Assembly (NCBI RefSeq): GCF_000334895.1 | Contig: NZ_BAFM01000001.1 | Location: 124,001 to 188,000, forward strand | Source: Halococcus agarilyticus | GTDB taxonomy: Archaea > Halobacteriota > Halobacteria > Halobacteriales > Halococcaceae | Direction: 5' to 3' | DNA length: 64,000 nt | Shown: positions 52,443-61,299 of the stretch, piece by piece | How the letters are laid out: each line of letters begins with the position of its first letter | Numbering within the stretch: the stretch's first letter is position 1 | Notes under the pieces: generated by a model | Seen by the model: only the letters and a program-made list of their open reading frames with translations | Databases searched by the model: none | What the model was told of the DNA's origin: nothing | Position numbers and translations under genes: made by a program

Positions 52443-52991
52443 CTACTGGAAGCCACGATTGGTGTCGTTTTCCTCGACGAGGTCGTCGAGTTCGGCGTCG
52501 AGCAGGCGTTCGGCCTCCTCGAACTCGTCGGCGAACTCGTCGAGCCCCTCGGGGCGATCGTACTGGTCGTACTCCATCGGGCCGTAGGCGGGGCTGTCGA
52601 GCGCACCCATCACGTCCTCGAACAGGGCGTCGGGCGTCGTCGGCGCGTCGGCGTGGGTTTCGAGTACGCTTTCGAGTTCGGTCGCCGCTTCTTCGGCTTC
52701 GTCCTCGTCCTCCATCGGGGACTGGACGCCGAAGCGACCCGCATCGCCCTCCGGAAAGAGCGGATCGAGATCGTCGTCGATTCGCCGGGCGAGTTGCGTG
52801 CCGACGCCCTGGACCTCGAAGGGGTTCTTCGCATACGTTTTGAGCTGGAAGACGCCCGCCGAGGGGTGACCGAGGTACATGTCCTCGCCGATACCCCGGT
52901 CGCGATCGCCAGCGACCGCTCGCCAGCCGCCGGGGTCGGCCCCCGAATCAGTCACCTCCTCCAAGATGTCCTGCCAGTCGCGAACGCGCAT
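52443..52991 (-). CDS. Conserved haloarchaeal protein of unknown function
   Basis: 182 residues. RVRDWQDILEEVTDSGADPGGWRAVAG, DMYLGHPSAGVFQLKTYAKNPFEVQGVGTQLARRIDDDLDPLF and GRFGVQSPMEDED look like one alpha/beta domain. The C-terminal half is acidic and helical (YDRPEGLDEFADEFEEAERLLDAEL). No cysteine and no signal peptide. Not recognised beyond being haloarchaeal in style. It is upstream, by position, of the SnoaL-like and small membrane genes. Confidence 0.75.
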   Translation of the reverse strand: MRVRDWQDILEEVTDSGADPGGWRAVAGDRDRGIGEDMYLGHPSAGVFQLKTYAKNPFEVQGVGTQLARRIDDDLDPLFPEGDAGRFGVQSPMEDEDEAEEAATELESVLETHADAPTTPDALFEDVMGALDSPAYGPMEYDQYDRPEGLDEFADEFEEAERLLDAELDDLVEENDTNRGFQ

Positions 52992-53049
52992 ACCTCCTCT
53001 ATCGGCGTGGTCCGTATCAACCCACCGCTCGCGGCCCGATGTCGGATTT

Positions 53050-53453
53050 TGGTTTGGTGGCTGCGGTGGCGGTGCGGTCCTAGCGTCTCACCGAACGAAG
53101 TGAGGTGAGGCTCAGGAGAGTTTGCTCTCCTGGTGGATGAAGGGCGAGTGACCGAAGGGAACGAGGGCTTCGGCGGTGCTGTGCGGAGTGGTCGCGGAGA
53201 GTGCCAGCGGCTGTACCGCGAGCGAGCCGCGAAGCGGCGAGCGAGCGAGCGGGTGTTTTTCGTCCAGGTTTTTGCGAGTAGCGAGGGACGCTTCGCGTCC
53301 CTCGTACCGTGCGAACGGGCGCTTTGCGCCCGTGAGCAGAGAGTGGTGGCCGACCGTCGGGAGGCCACCCGACGTGGTTCGAAAGACGCCGGAGGCGTCT
53401 TTCGTCATGCCGAGACGGCTTCGCCGTCTCGTAGCAAAGTAAAAAAGTGGGTT
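53050..53453 (-). repeat. Mosaic palindromic intergenic element, copy F
   Basis: Read from sdhA outward it starts TTTTTTACTTTGC (53434-53446), about 8 nt after the sdhA stop. Perfect hairpins: gagacggcttcgccgtctc (53412-53430), arms GAAAGACGCC around GGA (53381-53403), acgggcgctttgcgcccgt (53315-53333) and arms CGAGGGACGC around TTC (53282-53304). The core CTGGTGGATGAAGGGCGAG lies at 53130-53148. No coding content is seen in 52992-53453. Confidence 0.78.
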
Positions 53454-55334
53454 CTAGTAGCTGCGAACCTTCGGCTCGTACTCTTTCTCCTCGCCTTCGA
53501 GGATGACCGGCTTGTAGTAGAGGTCGGGGGAGCCGTCGCTCCACGCGAGCATCGAGTGTTTGATCCAGTCCTCGTCGTTGCGGTCCTGATAGCCCTCACG
53601 CCAGTGTGCGCCCCGGAACTCGGTGCGCGCGAGCGCCGAGAGGGTGATGGCCTCGGCGAGGTCGATCAGGTTTCTGGTCTCGATGGTGTGCTGGAGGTCG
53701 GTGTTGAACGTTCGCGAGGGGTCGGAGACGTAGACGTCGTCGTAGGCCTCCCGCGCCGCACGGATGTCCCGGAGTGCCTGTTTCAGCCCCTCTTCGTTGC
53801 GGAAGACGTTCACGTTCTCGGTCATCGCCTCTTGGAGCTCGGCGCGGATTTCGGCGTGCTGGCGACCCTCGTCCTTCTCCATCAGGTGCTCGATGCGGGC
53901 GCGCTCGGCGTCGAGCGCGCGCTCGACGGTCTCGTCGATCCCGACGAGCGCCGCGCCACCGTCCGACTCCGTCTGACGAGATCGGCCGTCATCGGATGTC
54001 CGACCGCCGTCGGCCGCGACGTCGTCGGGCGAATCGAGTGCGCCTGGCGATACCGGACTGTCGTACTCGGCGCGCTCGATGCTCGCGGAGGGGCCGGTCT
54101 CGATCTCGGCGGCCTCCATCTCCTTGCCCGCGGCGTGACGACCCGCGCGCGCGCCGAAGATGATGAGTTCGGGCAGCGCGTTCCCGCCCAATCTATTCGA
54201 GCCGTGGACCGAGACGCAGGCGCACTCGCCCGCGGCGTAGAGGCCCGTGATGCAGGTCTCGCCGTTCTCGGAGACCTCGATCCCGCCCATCTCGTAGTGC
54301 TGGCCCGGCTTGACCGGCATCGGGTCGTCGAGGGGGTTCACGCCCTCGAAGTCCTCCGAGAGGTGGATGATGTTCTCCAACCTGTCGGTGATGCGCTCCT
54401 CGCCGAGGTGGCGCATGTCGAGCATGACGTGATCGTCGTCGAATCCGCGGCCCTCGTTGACCTCCGTGAGTTCGGCGCGCGCGACCACGTCCCGGCTGGC
54501 GAGCTCGCCGACGTTGTTCGCGTACCCGTTCTCGAACATGAAGCGCTCGCCCTCCTCGTTGTAGAGGATGCCGCCCTCGCCACGGACGCCCTCGGTGATC
54601 AGCACGCCGGTGGAGGGGAGCGTAGTGGGGTGGAACTGGACGAACTCCATGTCTTCGAGGGGGACGCCCGCCCGGTAGGCCATCGCCTGGCCGTCGCCGG
54701 TGTTCGCGACCGCGTTGGTGGTGTGATCGTAGACCTGTCCTGGGCCGCCGGTCGCGAGGATCACGCCGTTGCTGGCTTTGAACCCCTCGACCTCCCCAGT
54801 TTGAACGTCGTAGGCGATCGCGCCGTGGCAGACCCGGTCCTCGGGGTCGTCGTGGTCGGTGACGGCGAGCTGGGTGACGTACCACTCGTCGTAGACCTGG
54901 ATGCCGCGTTTGACGACCTGCTCGTACATCGTGTGGAGCAGGTGATGGCCCGTCTCCGCACCGGCGTAGGTCGTGCGGGGAAACGAAAGCCCGCCGAACG
55001 GGCGCTGGCTCATCCGGCCGTCGTCCTCGCGCGAGAAGGCCATCCCCCAGTGTTCGAGCTGGATGACCTCGCTCGGGCTCTGCTGACAGAGGGTCTCGAT
55101 CGCCGGGGCGTCCCCGAGGTAGTCCGAGCCCTTCATCGTGTCGTAGGCGTGGTCCTCCCACGAGTCGCCGTCCCGGAGTGCGGCGTTGATCCCGCCTTCG
55201 GCGGCCCCGGTGTGGCTCCGTACGGGGTGGAGTTTCGAGACGAGCGCGACGTCCGCGCCCTCCTCGTGTGCCGCGATCGCCGCGCGAAGGCCGGCCCCGC
55301 CCGCGCCGACCACGATGACGTCGTGTTCGTACAT
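53454..55334 (-). CDS. sdhA: Succinate dehydrogenase flavoprotein subunit
   Basis: 626 residues. FAD-binding VIVVGAGGAGLRAAIAAHEEG-like start, the flavin-linking His in SHTGAAEGGINAAL, LATGGPGQVYDHTTN and the active-site region HGSNRLGGNALPELIIFGARAG. Oxidises succinate to fumarate in the TCA cycle, feeding electrons to SdhB. A stretch around 430-465 (DDVAADGGRTSDDGRSRQTESDG) is an acidic haloarchaeal insert. It is separated from sdhB by the MNT-HEPN pair, leaving 94 bp before its ATG. Confidence 0.96.
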   Translation of the reverse strand: MYEHDVIVVGAGGAGLRAAIAAHEEGADVALVSKLHPVRSHTGAAEGGINAALRDGDSWEDHAYDTMKGSDYLGDAPAIETLCQQSPSEVIQLEHWGMAFSREDDGRMSQRPFGGLSFPRTTYAGAETGHHLLHTMYEQVVKRGIQVYDEWYVTQLAVTDHDDPEDRVCHGAIAYDVQTGEVEGFKASNGVILATGGPGQVYDHTTNAVANTGDGQAMAYRAGVPLEDMEFVQFHPTTLPSTGVLITEGVRGEGGILYNEEGERFMFENGYANNVGELASRDVVARAELTEVNEGRGFDDDHVMLDMRHLGEERITDRLENIIHLSEDFEGVNPLDDPMPVKPGQHYEMGGIEVSENGETCITGLYAAGECACVSVHGSNRLGGNALPELIIFGARAGRHAAGKEMEAAEIETGPSASIERAEYDSPVSPGALDSPDDVAADGGRTSDDGRSRQTESDGGAALVGIDETVERALDAERARIEHLMEKDEGRQHAEIRAELQEAMTENVNVFRNEEGLKQALRDIRAAREAYDDVYVSDPSRTFNTDLQHTIETRNLIDLAEAITLSALARTEFRGAHWREGYQDRNDEDWIKHSMLAWSDGSPDLYYKPVILEGEEKEYEPKVRSY

Positions 55335-55428
55335 CTCTTGGTCACGGTTCGACCTACCGAGACTTGAGGCTGTTCATGCCCGGCCTGCCGTTCCGGATTG
55401 TCTGAGGCGTTCGAACGAACGGACCGTG

Positions 55429-55794
55429 CTACACCAGTGCTTCCATGTCGGCAACGAACTCCTCCGCCCGCTCGAACAGCTCGTCGACGTTCGCCTCGAT
55501 CGGGTCGTGGTCGTAGTCGGCCTGCTCGCGATAGTCGCGAAGTTCGTTCAGAAACCGTCCGTCGGCCCCGCTCGCTTCGCCCTCCAGGACGATCTCCTGG
55601 CCGAACAGTGAGATCACTGCTCGGTGACTCCCTGGTTCGAACCCCTTCGCGTAGAGCACGGCTTGGGCCGCGTGAAAGCAGGCGTAGTACAGCCGGTTGA
55701 CGACTGCCTTGTCGGTGCCACCGTCCCGCAGCACCGCCGCGTCCGACAGCGCATCGCGGGCTTCCTGTAACTCCTCCGCAGCGTAGTCAGCCAT
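55429..55794 (-). CDS. HEPN-domain protein, likely toxin partner
   Basis: 121 residues. The four-helix HEPN pattern is clear: AAEELQEARDALSDAAVLRDGG, then VVNRLYYACFHAAQAVLYAKG with the RNase-type R-x6-H motif (Arg in NRLYY, His in CFHAA), then SGADGRFLNELRDYREQADYD. In HEPN-MNT modules this protein is typically an RNase toxin controlled by the nucleotidyltransferase. Its ATG overlaps the end of the MNT gene by 8 bp, so the two are coupled. Confidence 0.85.
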   Translation of the reverse strand: MADYAAEELQEARDALSDAAVLRDGGTDKAVVNRLYYACFHAAQAVLYAKGFEPGSHRAVISLFGQEIVLEGEASGADGRFLNELRDYREQADYDHDPIEANVDELFERAEEFVADMEALV

Positions 55795-56116
55795 GCGAGC
55801 GCCCGTCCCGGAGCACGTTCTTGATGAACGGGTGGTCTTTGCGCTCTTCGAAGTGATCTTTCGCTTTCACGTGGACCGACACCACGACCCCGTATTCGAG
55901 TTGGACCTCGTAGGCGATGTCGCGGAGCTCGTCCGCGTGCTCGGTGGTGTCGAGCACGACGAACACGTCCACGTCGGAGTCGATCCCGTGCGCCTCGCCC
56001 CGTGCCGCGCTCCCGAACAGCAGCAGCTCGTGGATCGAATTGCCGAACGCGTCGTGTGCTCGCTCGGCGAACGCCTCGAACGCTCGCTGGTGTGGACGCG
56101 ACGCCGCTGCGCTCAT
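55787..56116 (-). CDS. MNT nucleotidyltransferase, likely antitoxin of the HEPN partner
   Basis: 109 residues from ATG 56116. LLLFGSAARGEAHGIDSDVDVFVVLD is the minimal nucleotidyltransferase core (G-S-x-x-R-G then D-x-D), and VSVHVKAKDHFEERKDHPFIKNVLRDG follows as in MNT antitoxins. Such enzymes can AMPylate the partner HEPN toxin. ATG 56143 is also in frame, but it overlaps the promoter: a TATA-like box at 56144-56153 lies about 32 nt before ATG 56116. The pair is inserted between sdhB and sdhA. Confidence 0.87.
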   Translation of the reverse strand: MSAAASRPHQRAFEAFAERAHDAFGNSIHELLLFGSAARGEAHGIDSDVDVFVVLDTTEHADELRDIAYEVQLEYGVVVSVHVKAKDHFEERKDHPFIKNVLRDGRSHG

Positions 56117-56143
56117 TGGGGGTTGTTGTGTCTCCGCGCGCAT

Positions 56144-56153
56144 TTATTTATCC
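56144..56153 (-). promoter_or_regulatory. TATA-like box of the MNT-HEPN pair
   Basis: GATAAATAAA on the minus strand, in the 63 bp between the sdhB stop (56180) and ATG 56116. It gives the pair its own promoter inside the sdh operon. Confidence 0.55.
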
Positions 56154-56179
56154 CCAACTGAACGAACTATGCGCTGGCT

Positions 56180-57052
56180 CTACCAGAACTTCAGGTTGTC
56201 CTTCACGGCCTCGCGCTTCATCTCCTGGATGTGCTCGGTCAGCGGGATGTCCTTCGGACAGACCTCGGTACACGAGAACTGGGTCTGACACCGCCAGACG
56301 CCGTGCTCTTGCTCCAGAATGTCCATCCGGTGTTGCTTCAACTCGTCTTCCTCGCGCTCGTCCATCGCGAAGCGGTAGGCCTTGTTGATCGCCGCCGGGC
56401 CGAGATACTGGTTGTCGCCCGCCGCGATGTTACACGAAGACTGGCACGCGCCACACCAGATGCATCGCGTACTCATCTTGATCTTCTCGCGGTTCTCTCG
56501 ACTCTGGCGCTGTTCCTCATCGTCGGGGGTGTCTCCCTGAAAGTACGGCTCGACTTCGTGCATCTGGTCGTAGAAGTGCTCCATGTCGACCACGAGGTCC
56601 TTCTCGACCTCCTGGTGGGGTAGCGGCTCGACCCGTACCGGGGTGTCGAGATCCGCGACCTGGGTCTGACATCCCAGTCGCTGTGACCCGTTGATGAACA
56701 GGGCGTCCGAGCCACAGACTGCCTGGCGACACGAGTGCCGGAAGGTGAGCGAGGGGTCGTACTGGTCGCGCGCGTACATCAGCGCGTCGAGCACCGTCAT
56801 CCCTCCCTCGAAGGGGATCTGGAAGTCGTCGAACCGGGGCTCCTGCTTGGCCTCGACCTCCGGATCGTACCGGAACACCTTGAGGGTGATCCGATCCTCG
56901 TCCCCGCCGGCGGCTTCCTCGGCGCGCTCCTGACGCTCCGCTTCACCGGCGCGTTTTCGTTCGAGCCGCCGGTCCTGGGCGGTCTCTTCTGTGGGTTCGG
57001 TCTCGGATACTGTCTCGCTCTCGGTCTCCTGCTGTGGGATTTGCGTGCTCAT
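56180..57052 (-). CDS. sdhB: Succinate dehydrogenase iron-sulfur subunit
   Basis: 290 residues. [2Fe-2S] ligands in SCRQAVCGSDALFINGSQRLGC, [4Fe-4S] in CIWCGACQSSCN and [3Fe-4S] in CQTQFSCTEVCPKDIPL. The first 50 residues are an acidic/Glu-Thr-rich extension (ETESETVSETEPTEE) beyond the usual start, typical for haloarchaea. It transfers electrons from SdhA to the membrane anchor. Its ATG is 6 bp after the sdhD stop. Confidence 0.97.
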   Translation of the reverse strand: MSTQIPQQETESETVSETEPTEETAQDRRLERKRAGEAERQERAEEAAGGDEDRITLKVFRYDPEVEAKQEPRFDDFQIPFEGGMTVLDALMYARDQYDPSLTFRHSCRQAVCGSDALFINGSQRLGCQTQVADLDTPVRVEPLPHQEVEKDLVVDMEHFYDQMHEVEPYFQGDTPDDEEQRQSRENREKIKMSTRCIWCGACQSSCNIAAGDNQYLGPAAINKAYRFAMDEREEDELKQHRMDILEQEHGVWRCQTQFSCTEVCPKDIPLTEHIQEMKREAVKDNLKFW

Positions 57053-57058
57053 TGTGGG

Positions 57059-57433
57059 TTAGAAGCTCACGTCCATGCCGGTCATCGCCAGCGCGACGCG
57101 AACGCCCTGGACGACGAGGAGGACGCTCGCGGCGACGAGCACCGCCGCCACGGCCTTCTTCTGGGCGCCGTCGAGGCCCTGGTTCACGAGGGCGTTGTAG
57201 ACGCCGTTGACGCCGTGGAACGTTGCAGTCACCAGGAAGAGCACCATCGTGGCGAAGTAGCCAACCTGGCTCATCCGTGCGGTCGTCCCGGCGAGGGTGA
57301 TCTCGTAGGCGTGGTTCACGAAGTGCAGCAGCATGAAGTGGAAGGCGAGCACCACGATCAGGAACGCCGCGGTCAGGCGCTGGGCGAACCACCGCCAGCC
57401 ACGCCGATCGAACGAGGAGTAGCGCTCGGCCAT
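57059..57433 (-). CDS. sdhD: Succinate dehydrogenase membrane anchor SdhD
   Basis: 124 residues from ATG 57433. Three transmembrane helices with WFAQRLTAAFLIVVLAFHFMLLHFV, GYFATMVLFLVTATFHGVNGVYNAL and VLVAASVLLVVQGVRVAL. The His residues in helices 1 and 2 are candidates for haem b ligands. The start shares a base with the sdhC stop (TGATG). Confidence 0.93.
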   Translation of the reverse strand: MAERYSSFDRRGWRWFAQRLTAAFLIVVLAFHFMLLHFVNHAYEITLAGTTARMSQVGYFATMVLFLVTATFHGVNGVYNALVNQGLDGAQKKAVAAVLVAASVLLVVQGVRVALAMTGMDVSF

Positions 57434-57825
57434 CAGAACGCCCCCGTGAGAAAGGTCGGAACGCTCGCGATCGCGATCAGCCCCGTGACCACGAGCGAGG
57501 CGTAGAAGCTCTTGTCCTGGGAATCGAGCCCCACCCCGAGATCGACGAACAGCAGTCGGATCCCGTTCAGGATGTGAAAGACCGCGACCGCGAGCAGGCC
57601 GACCTCGAGGATGCGCACGAGCAGGAGTGCTTCGAGCCCACCGAGCGTCCGGTTGTACGTCCCCGCACCCGAGATCGCCGTACTCAGGACCGCGATGTGG
57701 GTGAAGAGGTAGCCCACGAGCACCCAGCCGGTGAACTTGTGAAAGATCCACGCCCACATCCCGGCCGAGAAGTCCCGCCACCGCCCGAAGTCCTCGACGA
57801 GACCCCGTTTGTACGACTGACTCAT
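57433..57825 (-). CDS. sdhC: Succinate dehydrogenase cytochrome b subunit SdhC
   Basis: 130 residues. [23 protein letters not shown] and [23 protein letters not shown] are the two characteristic SdhC helices with conserved His residues, followed by a third helix. First gene of the operon sdhC-sdhD-sdhB-(MNT-HEPN)-sdhA. A TATA-like ACTATACC (57850-57857, minus strand) lies about 29 nt before the ATG. Confidence 0.93.
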   Translation of the reverse strand: MSQSYKRGLVEDFGRWRDFSAGMWAWIFHKFTGWVLVGYLFTHIAVLSTAISGAGTYNRTLGGLEALLLVRILEVGLLAVAVFHILNGIRLLFVDLGVGLDSQDKSFYASLVVTGLIAIASVPTFLTGAF

Positions 57826-57933
57826 GTGTCCGGAGGGTGGGACCGATCCGGTATAGTCGTTACGTACCCGGACGAGCGTGCCGTTGCCGGATCAGGGGGA
57901 ATTGAGTTCCGTGCGGTCCGATCGGTCGCGGGG

Positions 57934-58959
57934 CTACGCGCGGTCGCCCTCGCGGCGGGCCTGCTCGCGCTCGAACGCACGCCGCGTCGACGCGTCGAGT
58001 TCGACGAGGTGACAGACCGGGTTGCCGGGGTAGACGAGCGGGTTTTCGAGCACGCCGACCACGAGTCCGGTGAAGGGTGCGACGACGCTCTCGCTCTCGG
58101 TCTTGAACGGGTCGGTGATGGTGCAGACCGACTCCCCCTCGCGGACGAGATCGCCGCCGTCGTAGTGCATGTCGACGAGGCCGCCGACGTCCGCCCGGAG
58201 CCACGTTTTTTCGGCTGCGCCGTCGATGACGGTGCGCCAGCCCGGCCACCGAACCGCGTCCGCACTCCGCATCCCGAACTCCGCGAGCACGCTCTCGACG
58301 CCGAGGAGCGCCCGGTCGATCAGGTCGCGCTGGAACCGGTGGGCCTCGCCCATCTCGATCGTGACCGTGGCCGTGCCCCGCTCGGTGGCTTCCCGTCGGA
58401 GGGTGCCCTCCGGACCGGAGCCGTCGATCACGACGTTCGAACCGAACGACTTCGCCACCCGCTCGACGCCCTCGGCCTCGGTGTCGGCCCGGACGTGGAG
58501 GGTGTTGGTTCGGCCCCGGGTCGAGGTGTGGAAATCGAGGCCGAAATCGCCGGGCGAAACGAAGTTCGCGAAGATCCGCCGCGCCATCCGCCGGGCGCTG
58601 GTGCCGGTCTCGTTCCCGGGAAACGATCGGTTGAGGTCGCGGTCGTAGATCGGGAGGTAGCGCTGCTGGGCGAGGAAGCCAGGGACGTTGAGCACGGGGA
58701 GACAGACGAGGGTGCCGTGGAGGTCCGTGTGATCCCACTCGTGGGCCACGGTCCGCACGACCTCGACGCCGTTGAGCTCGTCGCCGTGGGCCGCCGCGGT
58801 GAGCACCCCGATCGGGCCCGGCTCCGCCCCGTTGACGATGGTGACCGGGATCCTGACCGGATCGCCCATGTAGGTCTCGCTGATGCCGTACCTGATGTTC
58901 TGGGTTTCGCCGGGCGCGACCTTCCCGCCGTCGTAGGTGAAGGCCCCCTCGTGACTCAT
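57934..58959 (-). CDS. Aspartoacylase/succinylglutamate desuccinylase-family hydrolase
   Basis: 341 residues from ATG 58959. M14-like zinc site: TAAAHGDELNGVEVV (H-x2-E) and GLDFHTSTRG (second His), with YDRDLNRSFPGN and IEMGEAHRF (catalytic Glu region). The C-terminal 90 residues (ADVGGLVDMHYDGGDLVREGESVCTI) form a biotinyl-lipoyl-like beta domain as in this subfamily. Deacylation of an N-acyl amino acid or peptide tag is inferred. It is divergent from the RimK/protease gene, the partner seen in bacterial RimK systems. Confidence 0.88.
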   Translation of the reverse strand: MSHEGAFTYDGGKVAPGETQNIRYGISETYMGDPVRIPVTIVNGAEPGPIGVLTAAAHGDELNGVEVVRTVAHEWDHTDLHGTLVCLPVLNVPGFLAQQRYLPIYDRDLNRSFPGNETGTSARRMARRIFANFVSPGDFGLDFHTSTRGRTNTLHVRADTEAEGVERVAKSFGSNVVIDGSGPEGTLRREATERGTATVTIEMGEAHRFQRDLIDRALLGVESVLAEFGMRSADAVRWPGWRTVIDGAAEKTWLRADVGGLVDMHYDGGDLVREGESVCTITDPFKTESESVVAPFTGLVVGVLENPLVYPGNPVCHLVELDASTRRAFEREQARREGDRA

Positions 58960-59113
58960 CACCCCCGCTCCGTCAGCCGAGGGTAAAAACCTCCGCGTCC
59001 CCGTCGTCCGTCGCCGACCACGGTCACAGATCGCCGTCCGTCGACCGTCGGTCCGTCGGTGGTTCAAACGACGAAACGCCACAACTTTCACCGGAGCGCG
59101 GCGATCGAAGGCC

Positions 59114-60463
59114 ATGACGAACGCCGACGACCCCGTCCGAGTGGGGGTGTTGAGCCTCCACAACAGCAAGGAGACGAAGGCCATCCTGAACGCGGTCGAG
59201 GACCTCGGCCACACGCCGGTGTGGCTCCGGCGGGAGAACACCGCGGTCTCGATCCGCGACAGCGAGGTCGGCGTCGAGCCCGAAATCGACGTGGTCGCGA
59301 ACCGGCTCCTGCTCTCGAACACCGAGGAGCCCGCTGAGGGGCTCGGACTCGCGGCGACGTTCGAGCGGATCCGCCCGATGCTCAACCGGCCCGGTCCGAC
59401 GCTCACCGCGATCCACAAGTTCGCCACCGCCGCGCGGCTTGCCGACTGGAACGTCAGGGTACCGGATGCGCTGCTCGCACTCTCGAACGACCGGCTCAAT
59501 CGTGGTCGCGAGCAGTTCGGCGACGTCGGGGTGTACAAGACCGCGATCGGCACTCACGGCGGCGGGACGTGGAAGGTCGATCTCGACGAGCCCGTGAACC
59601 CCAAAGTCGGGAATCGACAGGCGTTCCTCCAGGAACTCATCGAGCGCGATGCGACCGAACACCGCGATCTTCGGGTGTACGTCGTCGACGATCGGATGGT
59701 GGGCGCGATGCACCGGTACGCCCCGGAGGGCGACTGGCGGACCAACGTCGCGCTCGGTGGCGCGGTCGAGAACGTCACCGACGAGATCCCCGACGAGGCC
59801 AGAGAGACCGCGCTCTACGCCGCCGACGTGATGGATCTCGACTACGTGGGGGTCGACCTCATCGAGGGGACGGATGGCTGGCACGTCCTCGAAATGAACC
59901 CGACCGCGGGGTTCAAGGGCCTCTACGAAGCTACTGGTCGGAGTCCCGCGCCCTACATCGCGAAGTTGGCGATCGAGCGCGTCGGCGGGGAGGTCGACGA
60001 CGACCGCGTGGCGGAGATCGCGACGACGCTCGACGACTCCACGCCGTCCAGCATGCCACGGCCCGAACGGCCCGCACCGGGCCAGACCCCACTGATCGGC
60101 TACATCGAGGACGTGGTCGTGAGCGGCACCAGCGGGTCGCGATCGGCGCTCGCCAAATCCGACACGGGAGCGACGCGAACCAGCATCGACACCTCGCTCG
60201 CGGCCGAGATCGGGGCCGGCCCGATCAAGAGCATGACTCGCGTCAGGTCGGGAAGTTCGAAGTCCGGGAAGGCGCGACCGGTGGTCGACCTCGTGGTGGG
60301 GATCGGCGGCACCCAGCACACCGTGACCGCGAGCGTCGAGGATCGGAGTCACATGAGCTATCCGCTCCTCCTCGGTCGGGACATTCTCCAGCACTACCAG
60401 GTCGACGTCAGGCGACGCGCCGACAGCGACGACGCCGCGGAAGCGGAGCGCCTCGAAGAGTAG
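59114..60463 (+). CDS. RimK-type ATP-grasp ligase fused to a retropepsin-like zinc protease domain
   Basis: 449 residues. The ATP-grasp part (about 1-300) has GVYKTAIGTHGGGTWKVDL, DLRVYVVDDRMVGAMHRYAP, NVALGGAVENV and VGVDLIEGTDGWHVLEMNPTAGFKG, as in RimK-like amino-acid ligases. The C-terminal 120 residues (IGYIEDVVVSGTSG, LAKSDTGATRTSIDTS, YPLLLGRDILQHYQVDV) match the DUF785/RimB-like family, with the D-T-G of aspartic proteases. A ligase and a likely protease in one chain suggests control of a peptide or polyglutamate tag. The target is unknown. Confidence 0.88.
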   Translation: MTNADDPVRVGVLSLHNSKETKAILNAVEDLGHTPVWLRRENTAVSIRDSEVGVEPEIDVVANRLLLSNTEEPAEGLGLAATFERIRPMLNRPGPTLTAIHKFATAARLADWNVRVPDALLALSNDRLNRGREQFGDVGVYKTAIGTHGGGTWKVDLDEPVNPKVGNRQAFLQELIERDATEHRDLRVYVVDDRMVGAMHRYAPEGDWRTNVALGGAVENVTDEIPDEARETALYAADVMDLDYVGVDLIEGTDGWHVLEMNPTAGFKGLYEATGRSPAPYIAKLAIERVGGEVDDDRVAEIATTLDDSTPSSMPRPERPAPGQTPLIGYIEDVVVSGTSGSRSALAKSDTGATRTSIDTSLAAEIGAGPIKSMTRVRSGSSKSGKARPVVDLVVGIGGTQHTVTASVEDRSHMSYPLLLGRDILQHYQVDVRRRADSDDAAEAERLEE

Positions 60464-60674
60464 CATCCGTTGGGCGAGCAGAGCCGGCAGTCCTCGTTCA
60501 CGTCGCTGTGGCGAAACCTGTGGACGATGGAACGTGTCCGTATCGAGGAGAGCGACGCGAAAACGGGGAGGGGACGGACAGACGATCATCGGTCCTCCCG
60601 CGTCCCGACTGGGCGGTGGCAAGTCAGCCGGGATGTGTTCGTTCGGCTGACGAAGCAAAAAAGCTGTCGGCCGA

Positions 60675-61250
60675 TCAGGACTCGTAGTGTGCCCAGATGT
60701 AGCGAACGGCGATCGATCGATACGGCCGCCATTGCTCCGCGAGATCGTGCATTTCCTCGCGGGTCATCTCGCCGTACAGCGATTCGATCCCGCGGCGCAC
60801 CGCGAGGTCGCCGATCGGGAACACGTCCTCCCGTCCGAGAACGAAGAGCAGGTACATCCGGCCGGTCCACCCCCCGATCCCACGGATCTCGCTGAGCCTG
60901 TCGATCACTTCCTCGTCGCTCGCGTCCGCGAGGCCCGCTCGGGTGAGGTCGCGTTCCTGAAACGCCCGTGCCGCGTTCCTGACGTACTCCGTCTTCGCCT
61001 CGCCGAGCCCGGCGTCTTCGAGGGCTTCCGGGTCGGCTTCGAGCACCGTTTCGGGCGTGACCGCCTCCAGCAGATCGAACACGCGCTCGCGCACCGCGGC
61101 TGCGGAGGCCGTCGAGATCGACTGGTTGATGATGGCGACCACGAGCCGCCGGAACTCGTCCTCGGCGGGTTCGAGCTCGATCGGACCGTGTTCGTCGATC
61201 AACCGATCCATGACGGGATCGTCGCGGAGGTGATCGTGAGCCTCGGACAC
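60675..61250 (-). CDS. alkA: DNA-3-methyladenine glycosylase (AlkA-like, HhH-GPD)
   Basis: 191 residues from GTG 61250 (SEAHDHLRDDPVMDRLIDEHG); ATG 61196 would shorten it. VVAIINQSISTASAAAVRERVF is the start of the HhH-GPD fold. LSEIRGIGGWTGRMYLLFVLGREDVFPIGDLAVRRGI contains the helix-hairpin-helix and the catalytic Asp (PIGD). The enzyme removes alkylated bases. It lacks the N-terminal beta domain of E. coli AlkA, as is common in archaea. Confidence 0.92.
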   Translation of the reverse strand: MSEAHDHLRDDPVMDRLIDEHGPIELEPAEDEFRRLVVAIINQSISTASAAAVRERVFDLLEAVTPETVLEADPEALEDAGLGEAKTEYVRNAARAFQERDLTRAGLADASDEEVIDRLSEIRGIGGWTGRMYLLFVLGREDVFPIGDLAVRRGIESLYGEMTREEMHDLAEQWRPYRSIAVRYIWAHYES

Positions 61251-61299
61251 GACTGCGGGAACGCGGTGAAAGAGAATACGAGTTGCGTTCGCGGTAGAT

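Noticed and set aside
59569-60687. 372-residue plus-strand ORF overlapping the RimK fusion
   Set aside because: A different frame of the same strand with extreme Arg content, inside a gene with clear ATP-grasp motifs.
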